From positions 62,001-126,000 of the forward strand of contig CACXIP010000022.1 of NCBI GenBank assembly GCA_902767775.1: a stretch of 64,000 bases of DNA. Direction: 5' to 3'. Source of the DNA: an uncultured Prevotellaceae bacterium. Lineage in GTDB: Bacteria; Bacteroidota; Bacteroidia; Bacteroidales; Bacteroidaceae. Every line of letters begins with the position of its first letter. Positions within the stretch are counted from its first letter, which is position 1. Position numbers and translations under genes: made by a program. Below are positions 7,335-16,663 of the stretch, in pieces. The notes beneath the pieces were generated by a model. The model ran no database searches. It was given only the letters and a program-made list of their open reading frames with translations, and was not told the origin of the DNA.

Positions 7335-7786
7335 CCAATCCTCCTGACTACCGCCACGACACGGTGCTGCCGCTGCCGATGGAGGTGACTGCCGACGCAT
7401 GGGCGGTGGATGCCGCATGCTCGGGCAATCCAGGCCAGATGGAATATCAGGGTATTGACTTGGCAACAGGCGCACAGGTGTTCCATTTCGGTCCGGTGCA
7501 TGGCACCAACAACATCGGGGAGTTCCTGGCCATCGTTCATGCCCTGGCACTGATGGAGCAGCGCGGCATTAGGAAAACTATCTATTCCGACAGTTACAAT
7601 GCCATCCTGTGGGTGTCGAAGAAAAAATGCAAGACCACTTTGGAGCGTACACCACAGACAGAGCACCTCTATGCCATCATCGCAAGAGCGGAGGCATGGC
7701 TGCGTGCACACGCTGTGACAATACCCATCATTAAATGGGAGACCACCAAGTGGGGAGAGATACCTGCCGACTTCGGAAGAAAATAG
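7319..7786 (+). CDS. ribonuclease H family protein
   Basis: The protein has 155 residues with the RNase H1-like fold. The acidic catalytic set is visible: Asp in AVDAAC (about 31), Glu in NIGEFLA (about 68), Asp in IYSDSYNA (about 94) and Asp in PADFGRK near the end. It should cut the RNA strand of RNA-DNA hybrids; the short C-terminus has no extra domain, and no hybrid-binding domain precedes it. An in-frame TGA directly precedes the ATG at 7319, which lies in a tandem repeat; the next in-frame ATG (7379) is within the first strand region. The conserved-looking PPDYRHDTVLPLP favours 7319. Confidence 0.85.
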   Translation: MNSELPNPPDYRHDTVLPLPMEVTADAWAVDAACSGNPGQMEYQGIDLATGAQVFHFGPVHGTNNIGEFLAIVHALALMEQRGIRKTIYSDSYNAILWVSKKKCKTTLERTPQTEHLYAIIARAEAWLRAHAVTIPIIKWETTKWGEIPADFGRK

Positions 7787-7795
7787 AAAAGCAAT

Positions 7796-7829
7796 AAAAA
7801 AGGAAGGATTTTGAGGTCCTTCCTTTTTT
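7796..7829. terminator. bidirectional terminator between RNase H gene and mdh
   Basis: A 13-bp perfect stem (AAAAAAGGAAGGA with TCCTTCCTTTTTT) has an 8-base loop. Its A and T tracts let it end transcription from both converging genes. Confidence 0.9.
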
Positions 7830-7841
7830 GTGCAATGTCTT

Positions 7842-8834
7842 TTACAGATTCGGATTAATCTTGCTCCACTCGGCAATGGGCGGCACGATGTTGAGGGTGA
7901 CAAGCTCGTCGCGCATCTTGCAAAGGTGCTCATAGCTGGCGTCAAGCTTGGCATTCTCCTCGGCTGTGCCCTGAGGTACCTCATAGGTGGCTCCCTCGGG
8001 AGTGAGGGTAGTCTTCATGGCCATCATGATGTGGTCGTACTTGTCGGTCTTCACGTATGTGCCGACGGGGAAGCGGAATGGCTCACCGCCCATGGCGGCG
8101 CGAATCATCTCAACAGAAAGATAGGACGGGCTCTGGAATGAGGAACGGCCACGCAACTTGATGATGGCAGCACCACCCTGGGTCACGTCTTTCTTCATCT
8201 GCTCCCACTCCTCTACCGGGAACTCATCGGTGCCGATGATGTCGGTCAGCTTGCGGCCGGCAATCTCCACATGGCTGCCGAAGACGGCCATCTGCTCACC
8301 ATGTCCGCCGTAAGTGGCGCATCCGGTGATTTCGTCCTGCATCACGTTGAACTTCTTGGCGAGGGCCGACATCAGACGGGTGGTGTCGAGGCCGGCGAGA
8401 GTAGTCACCTGACCGGGTTTCAGACCAGAGTAGAGAAGGGTTACCAGACCGGTGAGGTCGGCGGGGTTGAAAATAATCACCACATGGCGCACATCAGGGC
8501 AATATTTTTTGATGTTGCAACCCAACTCCTCGGCAATCTTGCAGTTGCCGGCAAGCAGGTCCTCACGGGTCATGCCTTCCTTGCGGGGAGCACCTCCACT
8601 GGAGATGATGTACTTGGCGTTGGTGAATGCTTCTACGGGGTCGGTGGTGGCGGTGATTTTCACGCTGCCGAAACCACTCTGGCGCATTTCCTCTGCCACA
8701 CCCTCGGGTGAGAACACGTCATAAAGACAGATGTCGTTGGTGAGGCCCATCATAAGAGCCGTCTGAACCATGTTGGAACCAATCATGCCAGCTGCGCCGA
8801 CGATGGTCAGTTTGTCGTTAGTTAAAAATGCCAT
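7842..8834 (-). CDS. mdh: malate dehydrogenase
   Basis: This NAD-dependent enzyme of 330 residues interconverts malate and oxaloacetate. The Rossmann glycine motif is VGAAGMIGSN at about 12-21. The substrate-binding region SGGAPRKEGMTREDLL is near residue 80. The catalytic His lies in TYGGHGEQM near residue 190, and FNPADLTG precedes it. In Bacteroidales this enzyme works in the reductive branch from oxaloacetate to fumarate and succinate. It has its own promoter and a shared terminator. LDH/MDH family membership is certain; the malate assignment follows from family resemblance. Confidence 0.93.
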   Translation of the reverse strand: MAFLTNDKLTIVGAAGMIGSNMVQTALMMGLTNDICLYDVFSPEGVAEEMRQSGFGSVKITATTDPVEAFTNAKYIISSGGAPRKEGMTREDLLAGNCKIAEELGCNIKKYCPDVRHVVIIFNPADLTGLVTLLYSGLKPGQVTTLAGLDTTRLMSALAKKFNVMQDEITGCATYGGHGEQMAVFGSHVEIAGRKLTDIIGTDEFPVEEWEQMKKDVTQGGAAIIKLRGRSSFQSPSYLSVEMIRAAMGGEPFRFPVGTYVKTDKYDHIMMAMKTTLTPEGATYEVPQGTAEENAKLDASYEHLCKMRDELVTLNIVPPIAEWSKINPNL

Positions 8835-8917
8835 AATTTTTTGATAATAAGAGTATTAAGTGAATTATTTCCGTGTATTTATGCAATGATGGGCAAGTCC
8901 ACCACCGCTTTGCGAAG

Positions 8918-8948
8918 CAAAGATAATGAAAAATGGAATGCCAGCAAA
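8918..8948 (-). promoter_or_regulatory. mdh promoter
   Basis: On the minus strand TTTG (8945-8948) and TATCTTTG (8918-8925) are 19 bp apart, a perfect match to the Bacteroidetes consensus. The mRNA leader would be about 75 bases. Confidence 0.75.
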
Positions 8949-8994
8949 ATGTTTCTCCCTTTTTTAATTTTCAATTTTCAATCTTCTGTCTTTT

Positions 8995-9720
8995 TCATCC
9001 ACGATAATGATCAAACGGATTGGTGTCGCGGTTGATGTGGCTGATGAGTTTTTTCTGTGCGTTTTTGTGCAGGTAATAGCAGAAGACGCAGAGCACCACC
9101 ATCAGGACAGTTGCAAGACCCTCGCTCAGTCCCATGGAGAAGGCGATGGTGTCGTAGATGCCATGGGCGACGATGGGTGCGGCGAGAATCATGACGCGGT
9201 TGTAGGTGCTGCGCTTCACAAAATAGTACATCGAATAGTAGTATCCCATGAGGACACCGAAGGCATAGTGGCCAGGAACGGCGAGCAGGGCGCGGGCAAT
9301 GCCTACGGAGAGCCATTCACCGCTGTTGGAGAAGAGATACATCACATTCTCAATGGCAGCGAAGCCAAGGCTCACATATACGGCATAGACGATGCCGTCG
9401 AAATGCTCGTCAAAAAATCTGTTGTGACGAAGAACCAACCAGAGGGCGAGCAGTTTGAAACTTTCCTCCACCAGACCCGCCACGAAGAATGAGTCGACTG
9501 CGGCGCCGATGAATGAGGTGGGCATCGGTTCGCTATTGCCGAAGATGCCAAATTGCATGATCATTTCTGCTACAGAGATGGGGATGCACATCATCATGCC
9601 ATAAAGGAAAGCCTTCTTCAGCATGGGGATGGGTTCGGGAACGGGATCGTGCTTGTAGATGTACCAAAGCAGCACCGCAACGGGCAGCAATGCTACGGCA
9701 ATGATGAGAATGTAAATCAT
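8995..9720 (-). CDS. PrsW-family intramembrane metalloprotease
   Basis: From the ATG at 9720 the protein has 241 residues and about seven membrane helices. Earlier in-frame starts would add a charged, non-conserved leader that overlaps the next gene's promoter region. The PrsW motifs are present in order: EExxxK (Glu85, Glu86, Lys89), the FDGIVYA...GFAAIEN block (Glu124, Asn125), His151 in PGHYAFG and His187 in HGIYD. PrsW proteins of Gram-positive bacteria cut anti-sigma factors in the membrane; here no partner is proven, although an ECF sigma factor and its probable membrane partner lie 5 kb away. A TATTTTTG box on the minus strand at 9738-9745 may be its promoter. Confidence 0.82.
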   Translation of the reverse strand: MIYILIIAVALLPVAVLLWYIYKHDPVPEPIPMLKKAFLYGMMMCIPISVAEMIMQFGIFGNSEPMPTSFIGAAVDSFFVAGLVEESFKLLALWLVLRHNRFFDEHFDGIVYAVYVSLGFAAIENVMYLFSNSGEWLSVGIARALLAVPGHYAFGVLMGYYYSMYYFVKRSTYNRVMILAAPIVAHGIYDTIAFSMGLSEGLATVLMVVLCVFCYYLHKNAQKKLISHINRDTNPFDHYRG

Positions 9721-9877
9721 AGTAACCGTATTTTTTGCAAAAATAGCAAGAAAAGATGAAAAACGGTCATTTTTGTGGCTTTTTTTTGAGTACTCACTTT
9801 TTTTGAAGCATAGTGGCATTTCGTTTGGGAATTTTTGATTATCTTCGCATGAAAAACCAACGAAAACATCAACAAAC

Positions 9878-12800
9878 ATGGATAAAAGAGGAATCAATCT
9901 GTTTGCAGCCTTTCTGACCTTTTTGGTGTGTAACTCAGCAATGGGCAATCCCATCACTCCGCAGCAGGCCCTGCGTATGGCGAGTGGCTATGCCGAACCA
10001 GGACACAAGGTGGAACTGCGTCACAAGGCACCGGCACGCCGGCCGACAACGCAGACCGCTCCCTATTATGTGTTCAGCCGTGGCGAGGGACAAGGGTGTG
10101 TCTTCGTGGCAGGTGATGACTGCATACCCACCATCATCGGATATACCGAGAGCGGTGATTTCGATGAGAGCCGTGAGGCTCCACAGTTGCTTGCCCTGCT
10201 CAACCATTATGCTGGCATCGTGGAGCTGATGCAGGAGAAGGGGCTCAACCAACCCTACCGACAGGTGGCTGCAGGTCCAGCCAAGGCACGGGCGAATATC
10301 TCGCCAATGCTCACCACACACTGGCATCAGTCATCACCATACAATAACCGTGTGCCGAAGATGAAAAACGGTGAGCGCGCCCTCACGGGATGTGTCGCCA
10401 CAGCGGCTGCACAGGTGTTCTATTTCTGGAGGCGTGACATGCCCGTCACACTGCCCTCCACCACACCCACATACGACTATGGTGACGCTCCTGCCACCGA
10501 GGAATACCAACTGAAAAGAGGAACCCCGCTCAAGTGGGAACTGATGTGTGACTCTTATGGTTCGCAACCCGCCGAATATAAAGATGCCGTGGCAGTACTC
10601 AACGCAGCCATAGGCATGCAGACCTACCTCACCTATGGTGCCTCTACAGGCGGATACATCTGGCAGTTGCCGTTTGGGGAGTACAACCTGACCGCTACGC
10701 AGGCGGACAAGGTGAATGGATTTACAGACGACACTTGGTCGGCTCTTATATACGGTGACCTGAAGAAGGGCTATCCCGTCATCTACTCCGGATATGATGA
10801 GAACTGGGAGGGACACGCCATTGTCATCGACGGTTACCGTGCCAACGGCGACCTCTTCCATTTCAACTATGGATGGGGCGGACAGAGCGATGGCTACTAC
10901 ACCGTGATGGAAAGTGGCGACAACAACATCTATTATTCTGTCCAACCTACTGTGATGCACAATATCCACCCCATAAGGTATAACCTCGAGGCAGACATCG
11001 TACTGCCCGTGGCTGTGTATGCCAGCGGGGTTAACGATGTGGAGGTGAAAGTGACCAACCACTCGTCAGTGCCGCGGTCGGGCATCTACCTCTTTACCAA
11101 TGCCTCGGGGAAGAATCCCACCGCACTCTCCTCTGCCTTTGCCTCAGACGAAGAGACGGAGATTGCCCCTGACCAGACAGTGACGATGCATTTCAGTCAG
11201 TTTGTACCCACCTCGGAGTCCACATGGCATCTGTTTGTCACTGACGGTGACCTCAATATACTGGGACATGAGACGGTGGAACCGCAACCTACGAAGACAC
11301 GCCTGAAAGCAGGCAGCCTCCGCATTGACGGCAATACGGAGGAGGAGCAGCACGGAGGCATCGGCTATACGGTGGTATACAACTCCCGGGGTGCCGCCTC
11401 GGCTGAGGTGCGCAACGATGGCAGTGCTGGTTACGAAGGCTCGTTGTATGTCAACCTCAGCAGTTCGGACGACGAGGGGGCTACATGGAATTACCTGGGC
11501 AGAAAGATTGGCAAGCTGTCGGTGCCCGCCCACGGAAGTCAGCGTGTGATATTCGGCATCACCAACACGGCGGCCACACCGGTGAAACAAGGCATGCTCT
11601 ACCGCGTGGCTCTCGTTCCTGCCTTTCCTGATACCGCAGACTCGCTGCTCATCGATGAGGATGCCGACACCGTGGCGTATTTCGTCGTGAAGTCGTCGGA
11701 CCTTAAAGTGACCTCCTTTGAAAACGGCGTGGTGGCGTTCAGCGGACATTGGGACCCCACCGTGTTTGACAACATCATCAAACGCGCCACCTATAAAGAT
11801 GCACGTATCTATGACCTTACCGATGTCACCGGTGTCGCCCATATCTCTCTTACCGAGCACCATCCCAACGCTCTCTATAAGGTGAGTGACGACGCCACAG
11901 AGGCGGAAGGCGACAATGTGGTGCGCCAGGGACAGTGTTTCTCTATGGTGCTCACGCCCGGCCATGATTTCATGACGTTGGACAACAAGGATTTGTTTGC
12001 CACAAACACCCGCATCACTTTTGGCAATGAGGCAGCACGATGGTATGTGCTCACACCGCCATTTGCTGTCGACGTGCCCGACGGGGTGTATGCGCGCACC
12101 ATCCGCAGCCACGACAACACGGGTATCACACAATCAGAGCATGTCACGCATCTCGAACCAGGCAAGACCTACCTGCTGATGACATCGCATAGGGAGAACG
12201 CCACCCTGAGGGGGGAACAGACGACGGTGGTGCCGGCACCCATTGCCAATGCTGACCCTTCGCTGGTGGGTACGTTCATTGGTATGGCTGCACCAGAGCG
12301 GTCGATGCTTCTGACCGACGGAGAGAGTTTCACCTTCGCAGAAGAAGGTGTGCAGGTGGAGGCGCTCCGCGGATATTTTGAGGCAGGAGACCTGCACAAC
12401 AGGTTGAGAATAGGTGTTGAACCGCTCGATGCTGCATACCTTGAACTGGCGCAGAGCATAGAGGAGGCATACAACCTGTTGGACCGATACGCCGACGTGG
12501 CCGAAGAGGAGGTTCGCGAGGCTTATCTTGATGCCATCCATGAGGCGGAGAGTGAATTCACACACCGTCCTTCTGCCACACTCACCACAGCAGCGGGCAT
12601 AAGAGATTATGCCGCGCAACTGCGAGCCTTGGGGAACGAGTACCTTTTGCAAGCGGGTAATAACACCTCGATAGAAGTGGACATGACCTCCAAACTGCGC
12701 AACCCCTCGTTTGAGCTGAAGTCTACAGCGGGTTGGACCTTCACGGTTCCCCTTACTCCCAACCTTTCTGCCTCTTCGGTGGCAAGGGTGTTTCAAAACT

Positions 12801-13366
12801 CCAATTACAACTATTTCACAGTCGGTGCCGACGGCAGTTACGTGCTCAACAATAGTTACCAGTATGTGACCAGCACAGGGGAGAGGCAGACACTCGGTGT
12901 GGGTATATCACAGCAAGTGACGGGATTGTTGCCAGGATACTATAGGTTTGCTGTATTGCTGGCATCGGATGAGGGCAATGAGATGACTGCCTTCGCCGGT
13001 GACTCCACCGTAACGATGAGGGCAAGCGGTTTTGGAAAGCATTATTTCACAGAGGCTGTGGTAGACCGCGTGAAAGTGGAAGCAGGGAGTGATGGGACGG
13101 GTGTACTCACTGTTGGCGTGAAGGAAGGCTCATGGTACAAGGCCGACCACTTCCGCCTCACCTATTTGGGCGCACATGTGGAAGAAGGCTCAACTCTGGA
13201 TATCCATGAGATGGCGGTACCCTCCCGCCGTGCTCCACAGGGCATCTATACTCTTCAGGGACAGCGCATTGGGCGCATCACCGCTCCCGGCATCTACATC
13301 ATCAATGGGAAAAAGGTGTCAGTCGCAGTCCCAAATGCAACGATACCTTCCACGGTTCGTCCTTGA
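9878..13366 (+). CDS. secreted C10 (streptopain-like) cysteine protease
   Basis: The protein has 1162 residues. A signal peptide covers about residues 1-23. A Spi-like propeptide region follows to about residue 140. The catalytic domain has Cys172 in TGCVATAAAQ, His313 in EGHAIVIDGY and the FNYGWGG turn at 329-335, as in SpeB and the Prevotella/Porphyromonas homologues. A long region of beta-sandwich-like repeats follows, a helical stretch (about 845-930), then a jelly-roll-like domain. The end (GIYTLQGQRI...PGIYIINGKKV) is the Prevotella form of a secretion-sorting tail. It would be an extracellular protein-degrading enzyme. After KKV the frame continues 17 residues into the antisense 3' end of the next gene, a 65-bp convergent overlap. 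Confidence 0.9.
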   Translation: MDKRGINLFAAFLTFLVCNSAMGNPITPQQALRMASGYAEPGHKVELRHKAPARRPTTQTAPYYVFSRGEGQGCVFVAGDDCIPTIIGYTESGDFDESREAPQLLALLNHYAGIVELMQEKGLNQPYRQVAAGPAKARANISPMLTTHWHQSSPYNNRVPKMKNGERALTGCVATAAAQVFYFWRRDMPVTLPSTTPTYDYGDAPATEEYQLKRGTPLKWELMCDSYGSQPAEYKDAVAVLNAAIGMQTYLTYGASTGGYIWQLPFGEYNLTATQADKVNGFTDDTWSALIYGDLKKGYPVIYSGYDENWEGHAIVIDGYRANGDLFHFNYGWGGQSDGYYTVMESGDNNIYYSVQPTVMHNIHPIRYNLEADIVLPVAVYASGVNDVEVKVTNHSSVPRSGIYLFTNASGKNPTALSSAFASDEETEIAPDQTVTMHFSQFVPTSESTWHLFVTDGDLNILGHETVEPQPTKTRLKAGSLRIDGNTEEEQHGGIGYTVVYNSRGAASAEVRNDGSAGYEGSLYVNLSSSDDEGATWNYLGRKIGKLSVPAHGSQRVIFGITNTAATPVKQGMLYRVALVPAFPDTADSLLIDEDADTVAYFVVKSSDLKVTSFENGVVAFSGHWDPTVFDNIIKRATYKDARIYDLTDVTGVAHISLTEHHPNALYKVSDDATEAEGDNVVRQGQCFSMVLTPGHDFMTLDNKDLFATNTRITFGNEAARWYVLTPPFAVDVPDGVYARTIRSHDNTGITQSEHVTHLEPGKTYLLMTSHRENATLRGEQTTVVPAPIANADPSLVGTFIGMAAPERSMLLTDGESFTFAEEGVQVEALRGYFEAGDLHNRLRIGVEPLDAAYLELAQSIEEAYNLLDRYADVAEEEVREAYLDAIHEAESEFTHRPSATLTTAAGIRDYAAQLRALGNEYLLQAGNNTSIEVDMTSKLRNPSFELKSTAGWTFTVPLTPNLSASSVARVFQNSNYNYFTVGADGSYVLNNSYQYVTSTGERQTLGVGISQQVTGLLPGYYRFAVLLASDEGNEMTAFAGDSTVTMRASGFGKHYFTEAVVDRVKVEAGSDGTGVLTVGVKEGSWYKADHFRLTYLGAHVEEGSTLDIHEMAVPSRRAPQGIYTLQGQRIGRITAPGIYIINGKKVSVAVPNATIPSTVRP

Positions 13367-14675
13367 AGTAGTTCTTGACCCCACTGCCGTTGTTGAAATA
13401 ATAGCGCAGTGAGGGTTCGACAAACAGTCCCAAGTGTGGTGTGATGTCATACTGTCCTCCCAGTCCGAAAAGGACTGACATCTGCAGCCTGTCTTTTTCG
13501 GTGGGGAGGCTGTTGCCGTTGCTCTTCTCTGTGGCTTTCACATTGAGGTCTGCCTGTGCGCCACCATTGGCATAGACACTCCAGTTGGTGTGCTGCCAGA
13601 GGTTGTAGGTGATACTCACAGGAATGCCTACATAGTGGAGGGTTTGCTCACGTTGTACCGTTCCAATAATCTGCCTTGCCTCAAAATCTGACCGCAGACG
13701 GGTGTAGACAAGTCCGGTCTGCAAGGAGAGGCGTTGGGTGAGGGGCTGCCGATAACTCAGTCCAAAAGAGATGGGGTAATGGTGATGGGCTTCCTCATGG
13801 GTATCGTAGGTTTGGTTTTCCCTGGCGCTGAGCGGTACCACCGTATGGTAAAGGGAAGAATTGGCGTAGTTGTCCATCATGCCAACTCCACTATAGCTCT
13901 TATTGAGATAGTCATACATATAATAGCTATTTCCAAAGTCGTTGCTGGTGTTGGATGAAGAGAACATGTTGGCGGCAAAAAGCCCAAGTTGACCATTTGT
14001 GCTGTGACGTTGCTGATGCGGGTTGGCGTGTTGCTGGTGGCCCTTATCGTCAAGAGCCTGCAAGATTCTCTTCTCCTCATCCTGAATAGTAGGAGTCGGT
14101 GTCTTCGTATCAGTTCTATTGTCCGTTTGTATGTCAGCCTGCAAGTCGGTCTGCGCAGGGATGGATGGAGTGAGGGTATCTGGCTGGTTGAACTGTTTTT
14201 CTGCCAGATATGGTGTTGATTCTTTGGGCTCTCCTGCTTCTCCTATTGTTTTGGCTTCTCCAGTTGTATTTTCGGCTTCCATTCTGCCGCCTTTTGCTTT
14301 GAGATGGACTACGCTGTTGATGCCTGCGGCATCGTATGCTTTGTCGTTGGTGCCAGTTGCGTCAGCAGTAATATGATTGATAATGCCTGTATCTTCTTGA
14401 GTATCAGCATCAGAGGTTTGATGCTTTTCTAAGGCTATGGGAGCCTCGTTCTTTTCTCCTCCGTCGTGCAGCCACAACAGTCCGGCCCCACCTATAAGGA
14501 GGGCGGTGATGGCTGCCGCTGCCGCATAGCGGTGAATAGGCGTCCAAAAGGAACTCTTGGCTGCCGGTGATTCTGGTAGGTTGCTCTCTATCTCTTCCCA
14601 TAGTCCGTCGGGGACGGGAGCCTCATGGGCTTCCATCTTCTCCCTCAAAAGGTCGGTCCAGTCTTTATTCGTCAT
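13302..14675 (-). CDS. membrane-anchored beta-barrel protein, probable partner of the ECF sigma factor
   Basis: With the ATG at 14675 the protein has 457 residues; an ATG at 14699 would add eight residues and overlap the sigma gene more. Residues 1-48 are cytosolic-type and begin MTNKDWTDLLREKMEA; residues 50-69 form one membrane helix; about 70-280 is polar and low in complexity; from about 285 the sequence alternates in strands and ends LGLRLTPFSH, like PorT-type barrels. The first codons overlap the end of the sigma gene by 11 bases, so the pair is co-translated. An anti-sigma role is inferred from position and N-terminal layout. The inner-membrane helix plus barrel domain is a curious topology. 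Confidence 0.65.
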   Translation of the reverse strand: MTNKDWTDLLREKMEAHEAPVPDGLWEEIESNLPESPAAKSSFWTPIHRYAAAAAITALLIGGAGLLWLHDGGEKNEAPIALEKHQTSDADTQEDTGIINHITADATGTNDKAYDAAGINSVVHLKAKGGRMEAENTTGEAKTIGEAGEPKESTPYLAEKQFNQPDTLTPSIPAQTDLQADIQTDNRTDTKTPTPTIQDEEKRILQALDDKGHQQHANPHQQRHSTNGQLGLFAANMFSSSNTSNDFGNSYYMYDYLNKSYSGVGMMDNYANSSLYHTVVPLSARENQTYDTHEEAHHHYPISFGLSYRQPLTQRLSLQTGLVYTRLRSDFEARQIIGTVQREQTLHYVGIPVSITYNLWQHTNWSVYANGGAQADLNVKATEKSNGNSLPTEKDRLQMSVLFGLGGQYDITPHLGLFVEPSLRYYFNNGSGVKNYFKDEPWKVSLHLGLRLTPFSH

Positions 14676-15207
14676 GGTTGTGGCGTTTGTAGTCTTCAAT
14701 CATTTTGGCGAGCATACGCTTGGCGCGTAGAAACTGAGAGGCGGAGGAGTTTTCCTTGATGCCCAGCATCTGGGCGATTTCCTTGTGGCTTTTCTTTTCG
14801 AAAACGTAAAGGTTGAGTACGGCACGGTAACCTGCAGGCAGCTTTCCTATCATCTCATTGAGTTGGTCGGGAGGTACAGGGGGGATGTCGGGCTCTCCCT
14901 CTTCAGGCAGGTCAGGAAGGGCATCGGCGCTGGTGAACCTCGATTGCTTCCGCAGTAGGTTGATAGACTCGTTGGCAACGATGCGCAGCACCCATGCCTT
15001 GAGCGAGCCCTCACCCTTGTAGGTGAACTGCCCGGCTTTGGTATATGCCTTGATGAAACTGTCGTGCAGCACATCGTGTGCGGCATCGGGGTCGGCAAGA
15101 TAGCGCATCGCAGTAGACATAGCCTGTCCTGCCAACCTGCCATACAACTCGCGCATGGCATGTCGGTCGGCATTTCTGATGCCTTGTATGATCTGCTTTT
15201 CTGTCAC
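14665..15207 (-). CDS. ECF-family RNA polymerase sigma factor
   Basis: The 180-residue protein has sigma region 2 (about 20-90, with AHDVLHDSFIKAYTKAGQF and the promoter-melting stretch GSLKAWVLRIVANESIN) and sigma region 4 (about 118-170, with LPAGYRAVLNLYVFEKKSHK and an EIAQMLGI helix-turn-helix). Regions 1.1 and 3 are absent, as in ECF sigmas. It would direct polymerase to a small envelope-related regulon. It is the first gene of a two-gene unit with the membrane-anchored barrel protein, which is the usual place of an anti-sigma. Confidence 0.92.
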   Translation of the reverse strand: MTEKQIIQGIRNADRHAMRELYGRLAGQAMSTAMRYLADPDAAHDVLHDSFIKAYTKAGQFTYKGEGSLKAWVLRIVANESINLLRKQSRFTSADALPDLPEEGEPDIPPVPPDQLNEMIGKLPAGYRAVLNLYVFEKKSHKEIAQMLGIKENSSASQFLRAKRMLAKMIEDYKRHNHDE

Positions 15208-15268
15208 GATTACCTAATAAACAACCGTATGGCGGAAATCTTGCATCTGAGAATGGTAAAATTGGCAG

Positions 15269-15301
15269 CAAAAATACACATTTTTGATATCCAATGCCAA
15301 A
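15269..15301 (-). promoter_or_regulatory. promoter of the sigma factor operon
   Basis: On the minus strand TTTG (15298-15301) and TATTTTTG (15269-15276) are 21 bp apart. Confidence 0.55.
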
Positions 15302-15329
15302 GGTATCCGTACTTTTTCCCTAAAAGAGC

Positions 15330-15359
15330 TTTGCTTGTTGACAATTATTTGTATTTTTG
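15330..15359 (+). promoter_or_regulatory. promoter of the M48-TerB-like / aminopeptidase operon
   Basis: TTTG at 15330-15333 and TATTTTTG at 15352-15359 are 18 bp apart. It lies back to back with the sigma operon promoter, with only about 30 bp between them. Confidence 0.6.
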
Positions 15360-15415
15360 CAAAACAAACCTCAGTATTCTCAAGAAAAAAACACAATTAA
15401 TAAAACAAACATACT

Positions 15416-16663
15416 ATGGTGAACAAGACAAATGGCAATGGAAAGACAAAAGCAAAGATAAGGCTCAATCCGGCTATCAAACTGGAGAAGCATCTTAGCA
15501 AACAGATTTATGAGGCCCTGCAAGGTTCTATAGTAGAGGCCGTGCTGCGCAAAATCAAGACTTCAAGCAGCGATGCCTACTGGCGCAGCAGCATGGAGGG
15601 GCACAGCTTGAAGGTGCAGCAAGACCTGCTGCCTGACTTCTACGCCCTCTGCCAGGAGGTGAAGGAAAAACTGCACTTCGACGAGCCGGTGGACTTTTAC
15701 ATCACTGGCGACTCATCGGTGAATGCCTTCTCCGTGGCGGCAGAGGATGAGGGAGAGCCCAATATCGTGAATGTCAACTCCGCCCTCTTCTCGCTGATGA
15801 GTGAGGATGAGTTGCGCTTCGTCATCGGCCACGAACTGGGCCATCTCATCAACAAGGACACACGGCTGACACGCCTCATTCATTTCGTCTTCCCTCCCGA
15901 GACAGCTATTCCTGTCTCCCTGCAATACAAGATACGGCTTCACAATCAGTTGGCAGAACTGGTGGCAGACCGCTACGGCCTGATGGCGACCAACAACCTT
16001 GGCGTGTGTGTTACCGCATTCTTCAAACTGGCGTCCGGACTCGATTTGGGCAAGATGAACGTGAGCATTGATGCGCTCATCGCTGACAACAGTCGCCGGC
16101 TGGAATACTTCCTCAAGGACAAAGGATTCAGCCGTTCGACGCATCCCGTCAATCCCATCAGGGTGCAGGCACTCAATCTCTTTGCTACCTGCAAGACACA
16201 GAAAGCGCTCAACGAAGGGATGGACGAACTGATTTCCATCCTCCTCAAGGTGGGTGACAGCGAACTGGATGAGTATACTGCCCTGTTTATCGTCTCGGCG
16301 GGCATCATTGTGGCAAATGTCGATGGAGCACTCAACAAAGAGGAGTATGACCGCATCGTGGAATCGCTCTCCGACCTGAAGATTTTCCCAAGGGAATACA
16401 TCGACCAGGTGCTTGACGGTGATGTGGTGAAGACCTTCAATGATTCGGTGGAGAACATGCTCCGCATCAATCCGGGCATGAGGGAGGATATGCTCGATTA
16501 CATGATTCGTGTGGTCATGTCTGACAAAATCATCACCAAGGAGGAGGTGGACTTGCTTTATGACTTTGGAAAGGGTGTCGGCCTCAGTGACATAGAGGTG
16601 GCGACTTCCATCGCATTGGCTATACAGAAAAGTTACATACCCAGCATAGAATCAATATCATGA
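15416..16663 (+). CDS. M48-like metalloprotease fused to a TerB-like domain
   Basis: The protein has 415 residues without a signal peptide or clear membrane helices, so it is probably cytosolic. The zinc site is HELGH at 139-143, with the third ligand probably Glu181 in AELVADRYG, as in M48 peptidases. The C-terminal part (about 265-405) is helical and acidic, with IIVANVDGALNKEEYD and MIRVVMSDKIITKEEVD, which resembles the TerB/DjlA-type tellurite-resistance domain. Such a soluble M48-TerB arrangement is seen in Bacteroidetes but its substrate is unknown. The stop overlaps the start of the aminopeptidase gene (ATGA), so both are co-translated and may act in the same peptide-turnover route. 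Confidence 0.75.
   Translation: MVNKTNGNGKTKAKIRLNPAIKLEKHLSKQIYEALQGSIVEAVLRKIKTSSSDAYWRSSMEGHSLKVQQDLLPDFYALCQEVKEKLHFDEPVDFYITGDSSVNAFSVAAEDEGEPNIVNVNSALFSLMSEDELRFVIGHELGHLINKDTRLTRLIHFVFPPETAIPVSLQYKIRLHNQLAELVADRYGLMATNNLGVCVTAFFKLASGLDLGKMNVSIDALIADNSRRLEYFLKDKGFSRSTHPVNPIRVQALNLFATCKTQKALNEGMDELISILLKVGDSELDEYTALFIVSAGIIVANVDGALNKEEYDRIVESLSDLKIFPREYIDQVLDGDVVKTFNDSVENMLRINPGMREDMLDYMIRVVMSDKIITKEEVDLLYDFGKGVGLSDIEVATSIALAIQKSYIPSIESIS

Noticed and set aside
11144-12133. A 329-codon open frame antisense to the C10 protease
   Set aside because: Rich in His, Arg and Val as expected from an antisense frame; the protease on the plus strand has recognisable domains.
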